Positions 6,627-6,861 of a DNA stretch of 6,861 nucleotides are shown here, piece by piece. The first letter of the stretch is position 1. Each line of letters begins with the position of its first letter. The DNA is from Gammaproteobacteria bacterium (GTDB lineage Bacteria > Pseudomonadota > Gammaproteobacteria > Pseudomonadales > Pseudohongiellaceae): NCBI GenBank assembly GCA_003451715.1, contig DMJN01000018.1, positions 533 through 7,393 on the forward strand. The letters run 5' to 3'. The position numbers and the translations under genes are program-made. A model generated the notes under the pieces. The model did not search any database. It had not been told where the DNA came from and saw nothing but the letters and a program-made list of their open reading frames with translations.

Positions 6627-6861
6627 ATGAGCCTTGATTGGAAAAATATCAAATCAATAATTCCGTTCATTTTAGTGTGCTCGCCGTTCCTCTTGGTTAT
6701 AGGAGTGTTGCTGCTAAATTCATTTTCACTAAATAAAGAGCTGAACGCCCCATTACCTGAACTGATTAAGCAAGTAGAAGCAGAATTCGCAGAAACTGCG
6801 TCAAGAGGAGATAGATACGCCCAAGAGCAGCTTGCAGACACTGTATCCCGTCAGAACATAT
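6627..6861 (+). CDS. Unrecognised membrane-anchored protein, N-terminal 78 residues (cut by window end)
   Basis: An open frame runs from ATG 6627 to the window edge without a stop. GAGGTG lies six bases upstream of the ATG, a good ribosome binding site. Residues 1-9 are polar with lysines (MSLDWKNIK), 10-31 form one strongly hydrophobic segment (SIIPFILVCSPFLLVIGVLLLN), and 36-78 are charged and probably helical (LPELIKQVEAEF, RYAQEQLADTVSRQN). This suggests a signal anchor with the rest of the protein outside the cytoplasm, or a small single-pass protein. I do not recognise a family. It is the first gene of the element after the integrase, so it is probably cargo. Its base composition is more AT-rich than that of the chromosomal genes. 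Confidence 0.6.
   Translation, partial: MSLDWKNIKSIIPFILVCSPFLLVIGVLLLNSFSLNKELNAPLPELIKQVEAEFAETASRGDRYAQEQLADTVSRQNI

Noticed and set aside
6515..6841. 108-residue minus-strand ORF at the right edge
   Set aside because: It is low-complexity and Ser/Asn-rich with no evident ribosome binding site. It opposes the + strand frame at 6627, which has GAGGTG and a clear membrane segment.

Overview
The window looks like a gammaproteobacterial chromosome, in which a conserved housekeeping block meets the edge of an integrated element. The gene set ilvH, ilvC, pssA, msrP, msrQ is the one found together in Pseudomonas and relatives. IlvC is the long, class II (enterobacterial-type) ketol-acid reductoisomerase, and the best protein matches I can recall are gammaproteobacterial. 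I cannot name the genus.

Layout. Positions 1-183 hold the 3' end of the acetolactate synthase small subunit gene (+). It is followed by two 129-bp tandem copies of a highly structured repeat (184-441). ilvC follows on the minus strand (487-1956), convergent with ilvH. A short divergent promoter region (about 1957-2173) separates ilvC from pssA (+, 2174-2989). msrP and msrQ (+, 3144-4187 and 4222-4818) encode the periplasmic methionine-sulfoxide repair pair. A strong sigma70-type promoter (4880-4907) then drives a tRNA-Ala(TGC) gene (4995-5070), preceded by a leader with four small hairpins.

Right part. Immediately after the tRNA, base composition and gene content change. A cluster of 12-bp repeats (5160-5245) lies in front of a P4-type tyrosine integrase gene (5257-6498). 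It is followed by the start of an unrecognised AT-richer gene for a membrane-anchored protein, cut off by the window end. This is the classic left junction of an integrative element inserted at a tRNA 3' end. The element body and its distal att copy lie outside the window.

How the parts relate. IlvH and IlvC catalyse or control successive steps of branched-chain amino acid synthesis, PssA makes phosphatidylserine, and MsrPQ repairs oxidised periplasmic proteins. They are neighbours by conserved order rather than one pathway. The least explained items are the 129-bp structured tandem repeat, the reversed orientation of ilvC within an otherwise familiar order, the integrase repeat cluster and the truncated cargo gene. 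I saw no clear novel multi-gene system; the unexplored part of the element begins only in the last 235 bases.
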